Source: Gemmataceae bacterium
GTDB lineage: Bacteria > Planctomycetota > Planctomycetia > Gemmatales > Gemmataceae
Assembly: GCA_019752375.1 (NCBI GenBank)
Contig: JAIEMG010000115.1
Span: 1 to 43,292, forward strand
Direction: 5' to 3'
Length of the DNA: 43,292 nt
The position numbers and the translations under genes are program-made. Each line of letters starts with the position of its first letter. The first letter of the stretch is position 1. This document shows, in pieces, positions 16,106-24,611 of this stretch. The notes beneath the pieces are model-generated. The model saw only the letters and a list, made by a program, of their open reading frames with translations. It was not told where the DNA came from and did no database searches.

Positions 16106-17176
16106 ATGAAGCGTTTCGCCATGATGGCCGCGCTCTTCACCTGCTGCCTTGCAGCAAGCGCGGTGACGACCGGTTGCAGCAAGTCCGGCAGCGGCGGCGG
16201 TGCTGAGCAGAAGCTGAACATCGGCGGATCAACATTCGTCTATCCCATGATGGACAAATGGTCGTTCGAGTATCAAAAGGCCAAGGGAGCCAAGGTTAAT
16301 TACAACTCGATTGGCTCGGGCTCCGGCATCCAGCAGATGATCGCCCAGACGCTCGATTTCGGATGCTCCGATGGTCCGATGACCGATAAACAACTCGAAG
16401 AGGCCAAGGCCAAGAACGGTGCGGTCGTGCATATACCTTTGGTGATGGGAGCCGTCGTGCCGGCCTACAAGCTGAGTGGCGTCGAGAAAAAGCTGAATTT
16501 CAGCGGCCCGGTGTTGGCCGACATTTTCCTTGGCAAGATCACCCACTGGAATGATCCGGCCATCAAGGCGCTCAACGAGGGCGTCGATCTGCCGGACAAG
16601 AAGATTGCCGTCGCCCATCGCTCCGATGGCAGCGGCACGACCTATATTTGGGTGGACTACCTGGCCAAGGTCAGCGAACAATGGAAGAAAGACGTCGGTG
16701 TCAGCACTTCCGTCAAATTCCCGGCAGGCGTGGGTGCCAAGGGCAATGAAGGAGTTGCGCAGTTTGTCGGCCAGAATGACGGGGCCCTGGGTTACATCGA
16801 GCTCATCTACGCCATGGGCAACAACATCCCATTTGGCAACGTAAAGAACAAGGAAGGCCAGTTCGTGACACCTAGTCTCGAGAGTGTCACTGCAGCGGGG
16901 AATGCCGCTTTAACGAACATCCCGGACGACCTGCGTTACTCGTTGACCGACGCGCCGGGTAAGGAATCCTATCCGATCGCTGGCACCGTCTGGGCCATCG
17001 TCTACGTCAACCAACCCGCCGACAAGAAGCAGACCATTGTGGATTTCCTGACCTGGGTCACCCACGACGGCCAGCAATTCTGCGAAAAGCTCCACTACTC
17101 CCGATTGCCGTCCGGCTTGATCGAACGCATCGACAAGAAGATTGCCGAGATCAAGGTCGGTGGCGGCAAGTCGTAA
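16106..17176 (+). CDS. pstS: Phosphate-binding lipoprotein PstS (copy 1)
   Basis: A 356-residue high-affinity phosphate receptor. The start at 16106 has a strong GGAAGGAG site. The signal ends in a lipobox-like VTTGC. Phosphate-site motifs of the family are present: 'GGSTFVYP', 'GSGSGIQQM', 'DFGCSDGPM' and 'HRSDGSGTTY'. It captures phosphate outside the inner membrane for PstCA-PstB. It is the first gene of the operon pstS1-pstCA-pstS2-phoR, behind the putative Pho box. A strong hairpin directly after the stop probably lowers read-through into the permease gene so that the receptor is made in excess. It is divergent in sequence from the second PstS at 19179. Confidence 0.95.
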   Translation: MKRFAMMAALFTCCLAASAVTTGCSKSGSGGGAEQKLNIGGSTFVYPMMDKWSFEYQKAKGAKVNYNSIGSGSGIQQMIAQTLDFGCSDGPMTDKQLEEAKAKNGAVVHIPLVMGAVVPAYKLSGVEKKLNFSGPVLADIFLGKITHWNDPAIKALNEGVDLPDKKIAVAHRSDGSGTTYIWVDYLAKVSEQWKKDVGVSTSVKFPAGVGAKGNEGVAQFVGQNDGALGYIELIYAMGNNIPFGNVKNKEGQFVTPSLESVTAAGNAALTNIPDDLRYSLTDAPGKESYPIAGTVWAIVYVNQPADKKQTIVDFLTWVTHDGQQFCEKLHYSRLPSGLIERIDKKIAEIKVGGGKS

Positions 17177-17187
17177 ACGCAAGTTCC

Positions 17188-17231
17188 CGAAGCGTTCCTG
17201 AGGAGCGGTGACCTCCCTCAGGAACGCTTCG
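17188..17231 (+). terminator. 16-bp perfect hairpin between pstS1 and pstCA
   Basis: Arms 17188-17203 and 17216-17231 are exact complements with a 12-base loop, 12 bases after the pstS stop. No T-run follows, so it is more likely an mRNA-stabilising or attenuating structure than a full terminator. A GTG lying in the loop (17208) is in frame with pstCA but is an unlikely start. Confidence 0.6.
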
Positions 17232-17261
17232 GATGGGTTGGCACCTACCGGAACCACCTGC

Positions 17262-19157
17262 ATGTCTGTCGCACCCAAGCCTCTTCCCGCTGCGCACGGC
17301 GGGTCGCTGTTCAACGTCTCGAACCTGGGAGATCGCGTCTTCCGGACGTTGTGCACGCTAGCGGCCCTGACGATCATCGGCGTGTCGCTGCTCTTGGTCG
17401 TGGTCATGGTGGACCATTCCTGGCTCAGCATCCGGGAGACGGGCCTCGGTTTTTTCACGTCGCAAATCTGGGACCCGGAACCGGACCACCGGGTGTTTGG
17501 CGCGCTTGCATTCATCTACGGCACGGTCGTCACTTCGGCCCTGGCCATGCTGATCGCAGTGCCCCTGGGCGTGGGAACGGCTGCGTACCTGTCCGAGATT
17601 GCGCCGGCGTGGGTGCGCAAAATCTCGTCGTTCCTGATCGAAATGCTGGCGGCCATTCCGAGCGTCGTGTACGGCCTGTGGGGCATGTACGTGCTGGCGC
17701 CGGTGTTACAGGACCTGGTCACGGCTTTCGGCGGCGACAACACGGGCGGCCGCGGCATCTTCTCGGCCAGCGTCGTGCTGTCCATCATGATTGTGCCATA
17801 TGTCACCGCGGTGTCGTTCGACGTGTGCCGGGCCGTGCCAAGCTCGCAACGGCAGGCGGCCCTGGCCCTCGGCGCCACGCGCTGGCAGACGATCTGGACC
17901 GCTGTCTTGCCCTACGCCCGGCCGGGCATCGTCGCCGCAAGCTTCCTGGCGTTGGGTCGCGCGCTGGGCGAGACCATGGCCGTCACCATGCTCATCGGCA
18001 ACAAGGAACGGATCGCCTGGACGCCGTTCGCGCTAGGCGACTCGATCGCCAGCCGCATTGCCAACCAATTCACCGAGGCGACCTACGACCTGTTCCGCTC
18101 CGCCCTGATGGAACTTGGCCTTGTGCTGCTGATTGTCACCCTCGTGGTCAACATGCTGGCCCGTCTGTTGATCTGGCAGATGACGCGCACCAAGCGTGGA
18201 CCGACTTTGTGGGAGCGGGTGTGGAAACAGCGTCCCTTGCCGTCACCACCGTCGCGACGCGACGACAATGCAACTGCGCCAGCCCCCGGGAATCAGCGAG
18301 CCAAGGTGATGGACCGCATCATGTCGGCGGTGCTGCTGGCGTGCCTGATCTGCACGATCCTGCCGCTGTTTTTCATCCTGGGCTACCTGCTCTACAAGGG
18401 CGTCACCTCGCTGAACTGGGCGTTCTTCACCGAAATTCACGTGCCGCTGGGCGAAGTGGGCGGCGGCATGGCGCATGCGCTCTACGGCAGCGGGATGCTG
18501 GTTGGTTTGGCGACGATGTTCGCGGTCCCCATCGGTCTGCTGACCGCGATTTACCTGTCCGAGTATCGCAACGGTCCGCTGGCCCATTCCGTGCGCTTCA
18601 TCGGCGAAATGCTCGGCGGCGTGCCTTCGATCGTGATGGGCATCTTCGCCTACTACATCGTGGTGATGCCGTTGATCGAAGTGACCAACGGCAAGGTGCG
18701 TTTCTGCGGCTGGGCCGGTGCGTTCGCGCTGGGCGTGATGATGATTTCGATCGTCATGCGTGCCTCGGAAGAAGCGTTGAAGCTCGTACCCAAGACGCTG
18801 CGCAGTGCCAGCATGGCCCTGGGCGCCAACCACTGGCAGACGATTGTGCGCATCACGGTGCCCGCAGCGCTGCCAGCCATTGTGACGGCCATCTCATTGG
18901 CGATCGCCCGCATCGCTGGCGAGACCGCGCCGCTGTTGCTGACGGCCAGCGACAATCGCGACTTTCCCGCCGGGCCAAGCGACCCGACGCCATCGATACC
19001 AGTGCTGATCTTCAAGTATTCGGTCAGCCCCTATCCGGACTGGCACCGCAAGGCGTGGGCGGCGGCCCTGGTGCTTATGTTCGTGGTACTGGCGCTCAAC
19101 TTCGGCATTCGCTTGATTACCGGCAAACGCGTCGTCCTGGCCGCCCGCGCCGATTAG
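17262..19157 (+). CDS. Fused phosphate ABC transporter permease PstC-PstA
   Basis: A single 631-residue frame encodes both permeases of the Pst transporter. Residues 1-318 are PstC: first helix near 33-50, and an EAA loop 'AALALGATRWQTIW' around 199-212. Residues about 349-631 are PstA, with its own helices and EAA loop 'SMALGANHWQTIV'. A hydrophilic proline-rich linker (about 318-348, 'RPLPSPPSRRDDN') joins them, consistent with a cytoplasmic connection. Both halves are full length relative to separate PstC (about 319) and PstA (about 296). ATG 17262 is chosen over GTG 17208, which lies in the hairpin loop. The fused chain would pair with a PstB dimer in the inner membrane. Confidence 0.92.
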   Translation: MSVAPKPLPAAHGGSLFNVSNLGDRVFRTLCTLAALTIIGVSLLLVVVMVDHSWLSIRETGLGFFTSQIWDPEPDHRVFGALAFIYGTVVTSALAMLIAVPLGVGTAAYLSEIAPAWVRKISSFLIEMLAAIPSVVYGLWGMYVLAPVLQDLVTAFGGDNTGGRGIFSASVVLSIMIVPYVTAVSFDVCRAVPSSQRQAALALGATRWQTIWTAVLPYARPGIVAASFLALGRALGETMAVTMLIGNKERIAWTPFALGDSIASRIANQFTEATYDLFRSALMELGLVLLIVTLVVNMLARLLIWQMTRTKRGPTLWERVWKQRPLPSPPSRRDDNATAPAPGNQRAKVMDRIMSAVLLACLICTILPLFFILGYLLYKGVTSLNWAFFTEIHVPLGEVGGGMAHALYGSGMLVGLATMFAVPIGLLTAIYLSEYRNGPLAHSVRFIGEMLGGVPSIVMGIFAYYIVVMPLIEVTNGKVRFCGWAGAFALGVMMISIVMRASEEALKLVPKTLRSASMALGANHWQTIVRITVPAALPAIVTAISLAIARIAGETAPLLLTASDNRDFPAGPSDPTPSIPVLIFKYSVSPYPDWHRKAWAAALVLMFVVLALNFGIRLITGKRVVLAARAD

Positions 19158-19178
19158 TCGTTCATGAAGGAGAACCTG

Positions 19179-20216
19179 ATGAAGCGAGCTCTTGGTGCGA
19201 TCGCATTGCTGGTCGCGGTTGGCGTCAGCGGTTGTAGCAGCAAGCCCAAGCCCGAGGGAGAAATCAAGGCGGGCGGCTCGACGTTTGTTGCGCCTCTGAT
19301 GGAAAAATGGCGTGACGTATATGCTCAGGAGGGACGCGGCAATCTCAGGTATAGCGCGACAGGTTCCGGAGCGGGCGTCTTTCACATGATCGATAAGTCG
19401 CTGGACTTCGGCTGCACCGACTCGCCACTTGATGCCGAGGAACTCTTGAATGCCAAACGCGTGGGTGGTGAGGTTCTCCATATTCCCATCGCACTTGGCT
19501 CTGTGGTTCCCGCGTATAATCTGGACCTGGACCAACCCCAGCCGATCCGTTTCACTGGCCCGCTCTTGGCCGATATCTACATGGGCAAGATCACGAAGTG
19601 GAATGACCCACGTCTACAGGCCATTCAAGAGCCAATTTTGAAGCTGCCGAATAAGGACATCACTGTCGTACATCGGTCCGACGGTAGCGGTACCACCTAT
19701 GTCTTCAGCGACTACCTCTCCACCACCAGTTCGGAGTGGCGCGAGAAGTACGGCTCCGCTCGGGCATTTAAGTGGCCGGTGGGTAGCGGACAAGACGGCA
19801 ACAAGGGTGTCGCTAACTTCGTGCGGCGCACTCCCGGAGCCATCGGCTACATACAGCTGGAATATGCGATGGAAAACGATCTGGGATGGGGATCGGTGCA
19901 GAATCGGTCCGGAAACTATGTGCAAGGCAACGTCGCGACAGTCATCAAGGCTGTGGAAAGCCAGATGGCGGCCATTCCCGAAGACCTTCGCTTTTCAATG
20001 GCGAACGCTTCCGGCGAGAACGCCTATCCCATTGGCAGCGCCACCTGGGCAGTCGTCTACGCCAATCCGCCGCGCAACTCGAAAGCGATCGCAGATTTTC
20101 TGCGCTGGGCGGTTCATGATGGTCAGAAATATGCCCAAGGGCTCTACTACGCTCCGATGCCGCCAGCACTTGTCGAACGGGCACAGAAGTTGATCGATCG
20201 CATCGGCGTGAAGTAG
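19179..20216 (+). CDS. pstS: Phosphate-binding lipoprotein PstS (copy 2)
   Basis: A 345-residue second phosphate receptor. The ATG at 19179 follows AAGGAG by six bases and yields a compact lipoprotein signal (MKRALGAIALLVAVGVSGC); an ATG 15 bases upstream would put the ribosome site inside the gene. Phosphate-binding motifs are conserved: 'GGSTFVAP', 'GSGAGVFHM', 'DFGCTDSP' and 'HRSDGSGTTY'. It is clearly related to the first PstS (shared 'GKIT.WNDP', 'YPI.....WA.VY', 'HDGQ') but diverged throughout, so this is an old paralog rather than a recent copy. It lies 21 bases after pstCA, in the same operon. It may have a different affinity or contact phoR signalling. Confidence 0.93.
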   Translation: MKRALGAIALLVAVGVSGCSSKPKPEGEIKAGGSTFVAPLMEKWRDVYAQEGRGNLRYSATGSGAGVFHMIDKSLDFGCTDSPLDAEELLNAKRVGGEVLHIPIALGSVVPAYNLDLDQPQPIRFTGPLLADIYMGKITKWNDPRLQAIQEPILKLPNKDITVVHRSDGSGTTYVFSDYLSTTSSEWREKYGSARAFKWPVGSGQDGNKGVANFVRRTPGAIGYIQLEYAMENDLGWGSVQNRSGNYVQGNVATVIKAVESQMAAIPEDLRFSMANASGENAYPIGSATWAVVYANPPRNSKAIADFLRWAVHDGQKYAQGLYYAPMPPALVERAQKLIDRIGVK

Positions 20217-20318
20217 CGTTGCACCTATGTGTCGTTGATATTTGCCTTTGCTTCTCGAAAAATGGCACATCGCGAGCCACAGGCGCAAATTTCCTGTTCC
20301 TGGGACCAATGGCCTCCG

Positions 20319-22121
20319 ATGCACCTCGCACGTTCGCGCACCTTCTGGCGTCTGTTCCTTTCCTACGGTTTGCTTGTACTCGTATCGACCGGCGTGCTCG
20401 GCTTCGTCATTATCAATCGAGTCGAGCGATACGAGTTCGAGCAGGTTGAGGAGAGCCTGCGCGTCAAAGCGATCTTGGTCGAAGAGGATGTACGCGAGCT
20501 CTCGGCCGATCAGGTTCCACGTCTTCAGCCACGGGTCGTTGCTCTCTTTCGCGAAATCAAGTCGCGGATCACACTCCTTGCAGCGGACGGTCGTGTGCTC
20601 GCCGACTCCGCTGAAGATCCCGCGGCGATGGAGAACCATGCGACCCGCCGGGAGATCATGGACGCAAAAGATCGCGGTACTGGCACGTCGGTTCACCTTA
20701 GCCAGACGACCGGGCAGACGATGATGTATGCAGCCCGACGAGTGGAGGGAGGCTCTTCGCCCGTAGGATTCGTTCGTGTGGCGCGATCGATCGACAGCAT
20801 CCAGGATGAGTTGGCCGAGCTTCGTCGGGTGGTCTGGACCGGCACCGGGGCGACCGCTTTGATTGCTCTCTTTCTTGCGGCCTGGCTAGCACGACGCACG
20901 GCCTTGCCTCTTCAGGAATTGACCGACGGTGCCCAACGTATCGCATCCGGCGCTTATGGCCACAAGGTCTACCCGATGGGTGCCGACGAAGTCGGCACCC
21001 TGGCTCGCGCCTTCAATGCCATGAGCGAACGGCTGGCCGACCAGTTCGCCCGCGTCGAGGAGGATCGCCAGCAGCTGCGGGCCGTGCTTAGTGGGATGGT
21101 TGAGGGCGTGGTGGCGATCGATGCCGACCAACGCATCCTCTTCGCCAACGAACGGGCCGGGCAGCTGCTCGAATTTGTTGTGCAGACGGCTCTTGGCCGC
21201 AAGCTCTGGGAAGTCGTGCGGCAGCCGACGATTCAGGAGATCGTCCGCCGCGCTCCCGCTGCCACTGAGCCGTTTCACGAACAGCTGGATTGGAGTGGGC
21301 CCGGTGTTCGCAGCCTGGACGTCCATGTCGCGCCGATGTCGGGCTTGCCTACCGGCGGTGCCGTCCTCGTGCTGCACGACACCAGCGAACTCCGTCGCCT
21401 CGAACGGCTGCGTCAGGAGTTTGTCGCCAATGTCTCCCACGAGCTGAAGACGCCGCTGTCAGTCATTAAGGTATGCGTGGAGACGTTGCTCGACGGTGCG
21501 GTGGAAGATGCCGAGAACCGCGGTGCCTTCCTCCAGCAAGTCGATGAACAGGCCAATCGGCTCCACGTGCTGATCCTGGACTTACTGAGCCTGGCACGGA
21601 TTGAATCGGGTGCGGAGTTGTTCCAGCTGGAAGCCGTGCCTTTGCAACCGCTCGTCGATTCGTGCGTGGAACGCCATCGGGCCCGCGCCGACAGCAAGAA
21701 GCAGCAGCTGGAGGCACTGCCGTCAGCAAACGGACATACAACGGACGCGCCAACGGCATGGGCGGATGAGGAAGCGCTCAGTCAGATCGTCGACAACCTG
21801 GTCGACAATGCGTTGAAATACACGCCGGAAGGCGGCCGCATTGGCGTTCGCTATCACGTCGAGGACGGCCAGGTCTGCCTGGAAGTGACGGACAACGGCA
21901 TCGGCATCCCCGAACGCGATTTGCCGCGCGTTTTCGAGCGTTTCTATCGCGTCGACAAGGCACGGTCGCGTGAGATGGGCGGTACCGGCCTTGGCCTGTC
22001 CATCGTCAAGCACCTGGTCCAGGCAATGCGCGGGACGGTGCGGGCCGAGAGTCGCGTAGGGGAGGGCACGACCTTTACGGTCCGCCTGCCGAGCGTGCCT
22101 GCCACTACGTCGGCTGGCTGA
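20319..22121 (+). CDS. phoR: PhoR-like sensor histidine kinase
   Basis: A 600-residue membrane kinase. Order: TM1 (about 14-34), an extracytoplasmic sensor of about 130 residues, TM2 (about 168-190), a HAMP domain ('RTALPLQELTDGAQRIASGAYG'-type in two parts), a PAS domain ('MVEGVVAIDADQRILFANE'), HisKA with the phospho-acceptor in 'NVSHELKTPLS', and a HATPase domain with N box 'DNLVDNALKYTP', G1 'DNGIGIP' and G2 'GTGLGLSIVKH'. PhoR phosphorylates PhoB under phosphate limitation. It is the last gene of the pstS1 operon; its partner phoB is in the next unit. The start is uncertain: frames open from GTG 20229 and ATG 20262 as well, but 20319 places TM1 at the N-terminus as usual. Confidence 0.88.
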   Translation: MHLARSRTFWRLFLSYGLLVLVSTGVLGFVIINRVERYEFEQVEESLRVKAILVEEDVRELSADQVPRLQPRVVALFREIKSRITLLAADGRVLADSAEDPAAMENHATRREIMDAKDRGTGTSVHLSQTTGQTMMYAARRVEGGSSPVGFVRVARSIDSIQDELAELRRVVWTGTGATALIALFLAAWLARRTALPLQELTDGAQRIASGAYGHKVYPMGADEVGTLARAFNAMSERLADQFARVEEDRQQLRAVLSGMVEGVVAIDADQRILFANERAGQLLEFVVQTALGRKLWEVVRQPTIQEIVRRAPAATEPFHEQLDWSGPGVRSLDVHVAPMSGLPTGGAVLVLHDTSELRRLERLRQEFVANVSHELKTPLSVIKVCVETLLDGAVEDAENRGAFLQQVDEQANRLHVLILDLLSLARIESGAELFQLEAVPLQPLVDSCVERHRARADSKKQQLEALPSANGHTTDAPTAWADEEALSQIVDNLVDNALKYTPEGGRIGVRYHVEDGQVCLEVTDNGIGIPERDLPRVFERFYRVDKARSREMGGTGLGLSIVKHLVQAMRGTVRAESRVGEGTTFTVRLPSVPATTSAG

Positions 22122-22203
22122 CTTGTAACGTGCCGCAAATGAAGCACTTGGAGTAGACTCTGGCAGGAAGACGGCCGGCTTTCCTTCACGGTTGCTGCGT
22201 GAT

Positions 22204-22247
22204 CTTCGCATGTTCTTCACATAATCTGCACATTTCGAGACTACAGT
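22204..22247 (+). promoter_or_regulatory. Putative Pho box and -10 of the pstB-phoU-phoB operon
   Basis: Three units start exactly 11 bases apart: CTTCGCAT (22204), CTTCACAT (22215), CTGCACAT (22226), each followed by a T/A-rich spacer. The -10-like TACAGT at 22242-22247 lies in TACAGTACT, matching TAGAGTACT at the pstS1 promoter in eight of nine bases. Confidence 0.62.
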
Positions 22248-22314
22248 ACTCTCGAAGCCAAGGGGTCGTGAAATAGGTTGGTTCATCCTTGCTCGCCAGC
22301 GTTGAGGTCCACTC

Positions 22315-23178
22315 TTGACCGCACTTCAAGCCCCTCCAGGTGTTGCTGTGTCCACTCTCGCATACTCGGCGATCATGTCGGAGCGGAGTGTCAATGGCCG
22401 ACAGTCGCCGGATCTCACGGCGGCTCGCAGCAAGTTCGACATCCGCAATCTTTCCTTCTGGTACGGCAAGACCCAGTCGCTCTTCGACGTGACCTTGAAC
22501 ATTCCCGAACGCTCGGTGATGGCCCTGATTGGCCCCTCGGGCTGCGGCAAGTCGACGTTCTTGCGCTGTCTGAACCGCATGAACGACTTGATCGACGAGA
22601 CCCGGCACGTCGGCGACGTCGTCCTGGACGGGAAGGACGTCTATCACTCCTCCATCGATCTGGCGAATTTGCGCCGCCGGGTCGGCATGGTGTTCCAAAA
22701 GTCGAACCCGTTTCCGAAGTCCGTGTTCGAGAACGTCGTTTACGGCCAGCGCGTCGCTGGCCTGCGCAACCGGGCGCGGCTCTACGAGATCGCCGAGCGC
22801 TGCTTGCGCGGTGCTGCTCTCTGGGACGAAGTGAAGGATCGCCTCAACGACTCGGCGCTCGAGTTGTCCGGCGGCCAACAGCAGCGTTTGTGCATCGCAC
22901 GGGCGCTGGCAACGGATCCCCAAGTGCTGCTGATGGACGAACCGGCTTCGGCGCTGGATCCTGCTTCCACCGCACGGATCGAGGACTTGATCTTCGAGCT
23001 GAAGCGACAGTACACAATCGTGATCGTCACGCACAACATGCAGCAGGCCGCGCGCGTCTCGGACCTGACCGCTTTCTTCTTCCAGGGCCGGTTGATCGAG
23101 ACTGGCCTGACCGACGTGCTCTACACGCGTCCCGCCGTCAAGCAAACGGAAGACTACATCACGGGCCGTTTCGGGTAA
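22315..23178 (+). CDS. pstB: Phosphate ABC transporter ATPase PstB
   Basis: A 287-residue ATPase powering phosphate import. Walker A 'GPSGCGKST', Q loop 'VFQKSNPFP', signature '[15 protein letters not shown]', Walker B '[13 protein letters not shown]' and the switch histidine 'VTHNMQQA' are all intact. The TTG start at 22315 is preceded by GAGG at about eight bases. Later in-frame starts (GTG 22348, ATG 22375) would give a more typical length of 267-276 and cannot be excluded. It is the first gene of a second unit behind its own Pho-box-like promoter, and phoU follows after six bases. It is separated from the permease gene by pstS2 and phoR. Confidence 0.93.
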   Translation: MTALQAPPGVAVSTLAYSAIMSERSVNGRQSPDLTAARSKFDIRNLSFWYGKTQSLFDVTLNIPERSVMALIGPSGCGKSTFLRCLNRMNDLIDETRHVGDVVLDGKDVYHSSIDLANLRRRVGMVFQKSNPFPKSVFENVVYGQRVAGLRNRARLYEIAERCLRGAALWDEVKDRLNDSALELSGGQQQRLCIARALATDPQVLLMDEPASALDPASTARIEDLIFELKRQYTIVIVTHNMQQAARVSDLTAFFFQGRLIETGLTDVLYTRPAVKQTEDYITGRFG

Positions 23179-23184
23179 CCCCCT

Positions 23185-23859
23185 ATGACCAAACACCTGG
23201 AACGCGACCTGGACCTGTTGCAGCGCGACATTCTCACGCTGGCCGGCGCCGTCGAAGAAGCGATCTACAAGGCCATTCGTGCCTTGCAAGACCGCGACAT
23301 CACGATGGCGCAAGAGGTCATTGCAGGCGATACGCCGATCGATAACCAGGAAAACCACGTCGAGGAAGAATGTCTGAAGCTGCTGGCGCTGCACCAGCCG
23401 GTCGCCATCGACCTGCGCCGCGTTGCGACCATTTTGAAGATCAACACGGACCTCGAACGCATGGCGGACCTCGCGGCCGACATTGGCGAACGCGCTCTGG
23501 TACTGGCACATCCGCCGACGGTGCCGATCCCATCGGCTTTGCAACGGATGACCGACCTGACAACGTCCATGGTTCGCCAAAGCCTCGATTCGTTCGTCAA
23601 CCTGGACGCGCGCCTGGCGCGACGCGTCTGGCGGTTGGACGACGAGGTCGATCGTTACAACGACGACATCATTCAAGAGATTATCCTGGCCATGCAATCG
23701 TCGCCGGACATGGTCGAACCCGGGCTGTCGCTGTTCTCCGCCGTGCGTCATCTGGAGCGCATCGCCGACCATGCGACGAACATCGCCGAGGACGTGGTGT
23801 ACCTCGTCGAGGGTGAAATTGTGCGACATCGCCCCGAAGCGGTGGAGGCCGAGCGATGA
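23185..23859 (+). CDS. phoU: Phosphate signalling regulator PhoU
   Basis: A 224-residue all-helical protein with two PhoU repeats (about 10-100 and 113-205). The family motifs 'LKINTDLERMADLAADIGERA' (in two parts) and 'RHLERIADHATNIAEDVVYLVEGE' (in two parts) are present; their acidic residues bind metal clusters in solved homologues. PhoU acts in the cytoplasm to couple Pst activity to PhoR and to hold the Pho response off when phosphate is plentiful. It starts six bases after pstB and its stop overlaps the phoB start (ATGA), so all three are co-translated. Confidence 0.95.
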   Translation: MTKHLERDLDLLQRDILTLAGAVEEAIYKAIRALQDRDITMAQEVIAGDTPIDNQENHVEEECLKLLALHQPVAIDLRRVATILKINTDLERMADLAADIGERALVLAHPPTVPIPSALQRMTDLTTSMVRQSLDSFVNLDARLARRVWRLDDEVDRYNDDIIQEIILAMQSSPDMVEPGLSLFSAVRHLERIADHATNIAEDVVYLVEGEIVRHRPEAVEAER

Positions 23860-24611
23860 TCACGAGCATTGAGGGAGACCTGGCAGTGGCTAGCATGCCC
23901 ACCGGACTTCGCCCCGGAGCGCCGCAGCCTCGCGTGCTCGTCATTGAAGACGAGCGTGCCCTGACGCGTGTGTTGTCGTACAACCTGGAGCGCGAAGGCT
24001 ACGAAGTCGTCGTCGCGCACGACGGCCAGGAGGGACTGCGCAAAGCCCAGACCCTGCTTCCCGACCTGATCATCCTTGATCTGATGCTGCCCGTGCTGGG
24101 CGGCCTGGAAGTCTGCCGCGAGTTGCGCGCCGGCGAACGCACGCGTGAGATCCCCATCGTCATGCTGACGGCCAAGGCGGAAGAGACCGATCAAATCGTC
24201 GGCTACTCGATGGGCGCTGACGACTACGTCACAAAGCCCTTCAGCGTCAAGGTCCTGCTGCACCGGATCAAGGCGCTCCAGCGCCGGGCCGAGCCCGCCG
24301 GCGAGCCGGGCGATACCGTGGAGCACCTGGGCGTACGCATCGACCGCATCCGACATCGCGCCACCTTCCAGGACAAGGAACTGGCATTGACCCCGACCGA
24401 ATTTCGCCTGCTGGAGTGTCTGCTCCGGCAGCCGGGGCGAGCATTCACCCGTCACCAGCTCATGGACGCTGCAATCGGCGAGGGTGCCATCGTCCTGGAA
24501 CGGACCATCGACGTTCACATCAAGACACTGCGGCGCAAGCTGGGATCCATGGACCTGATCGAGACGGTGCGTGGCATCGGTTACCGCTTCCGCGAGACAA
24601 CCGGAGAATGA
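23856..24611 (+). CDS. phoB: PhoB-like response regulator (OmpR family)
   Basis: A 251-residue transcription factor. Receiver domain at about 25-145: acidic pair in 'VIEDERALT', phospho-acceptor aspartate in 'LIILDLMLP', the T and K positions in 'VMLTAKAEE' and 'DDYVTKPFS'. A winged-helix DNA-binding domain follows (about 155-250, 'LALTPTEFRLLECLLRQPGR' and 'RTIDVHIKTLRRKL' ending 'VRGIGYRF'). It overlaps phoU by ATGA. It is the expected output of PhoR and the likely binder of the 11-bp repeats upstream of pstS1 and pstB. About 20 extra N-terminal residues precede the receiver; an internal ATG at 23895 could be the true start. Confidence 0.92.
   Translation: MITSIEGDLAVASMPTGLRPGAPQPRVLVIEDERALTRVLSYNLEREGYEVVVAHDGQEGLRKAQTLLPDLIILDLMLPVLGGLEVCRELRAGERTREIPIVMLTAKAEETDQIVGYSMGADDYVTKPFSVKVLLHRIKALQRRAEPAGEPGDTVEHLGVRIDRIRHRATFQDKELALTPTEFRLLECLLRQPGRAFTRHQLMDAAIGEGAIVLERTIDVHIKTLRRKLGSMDLIETVRGIGYRFRETTGE

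Noticed and set aside
17351..19237. A 628-codon frame overlapping the fused permease in another + frame
   Set aside because: Histidine/arginine/glycine-rich product without membrane segments; the permease frame has all family motifs.
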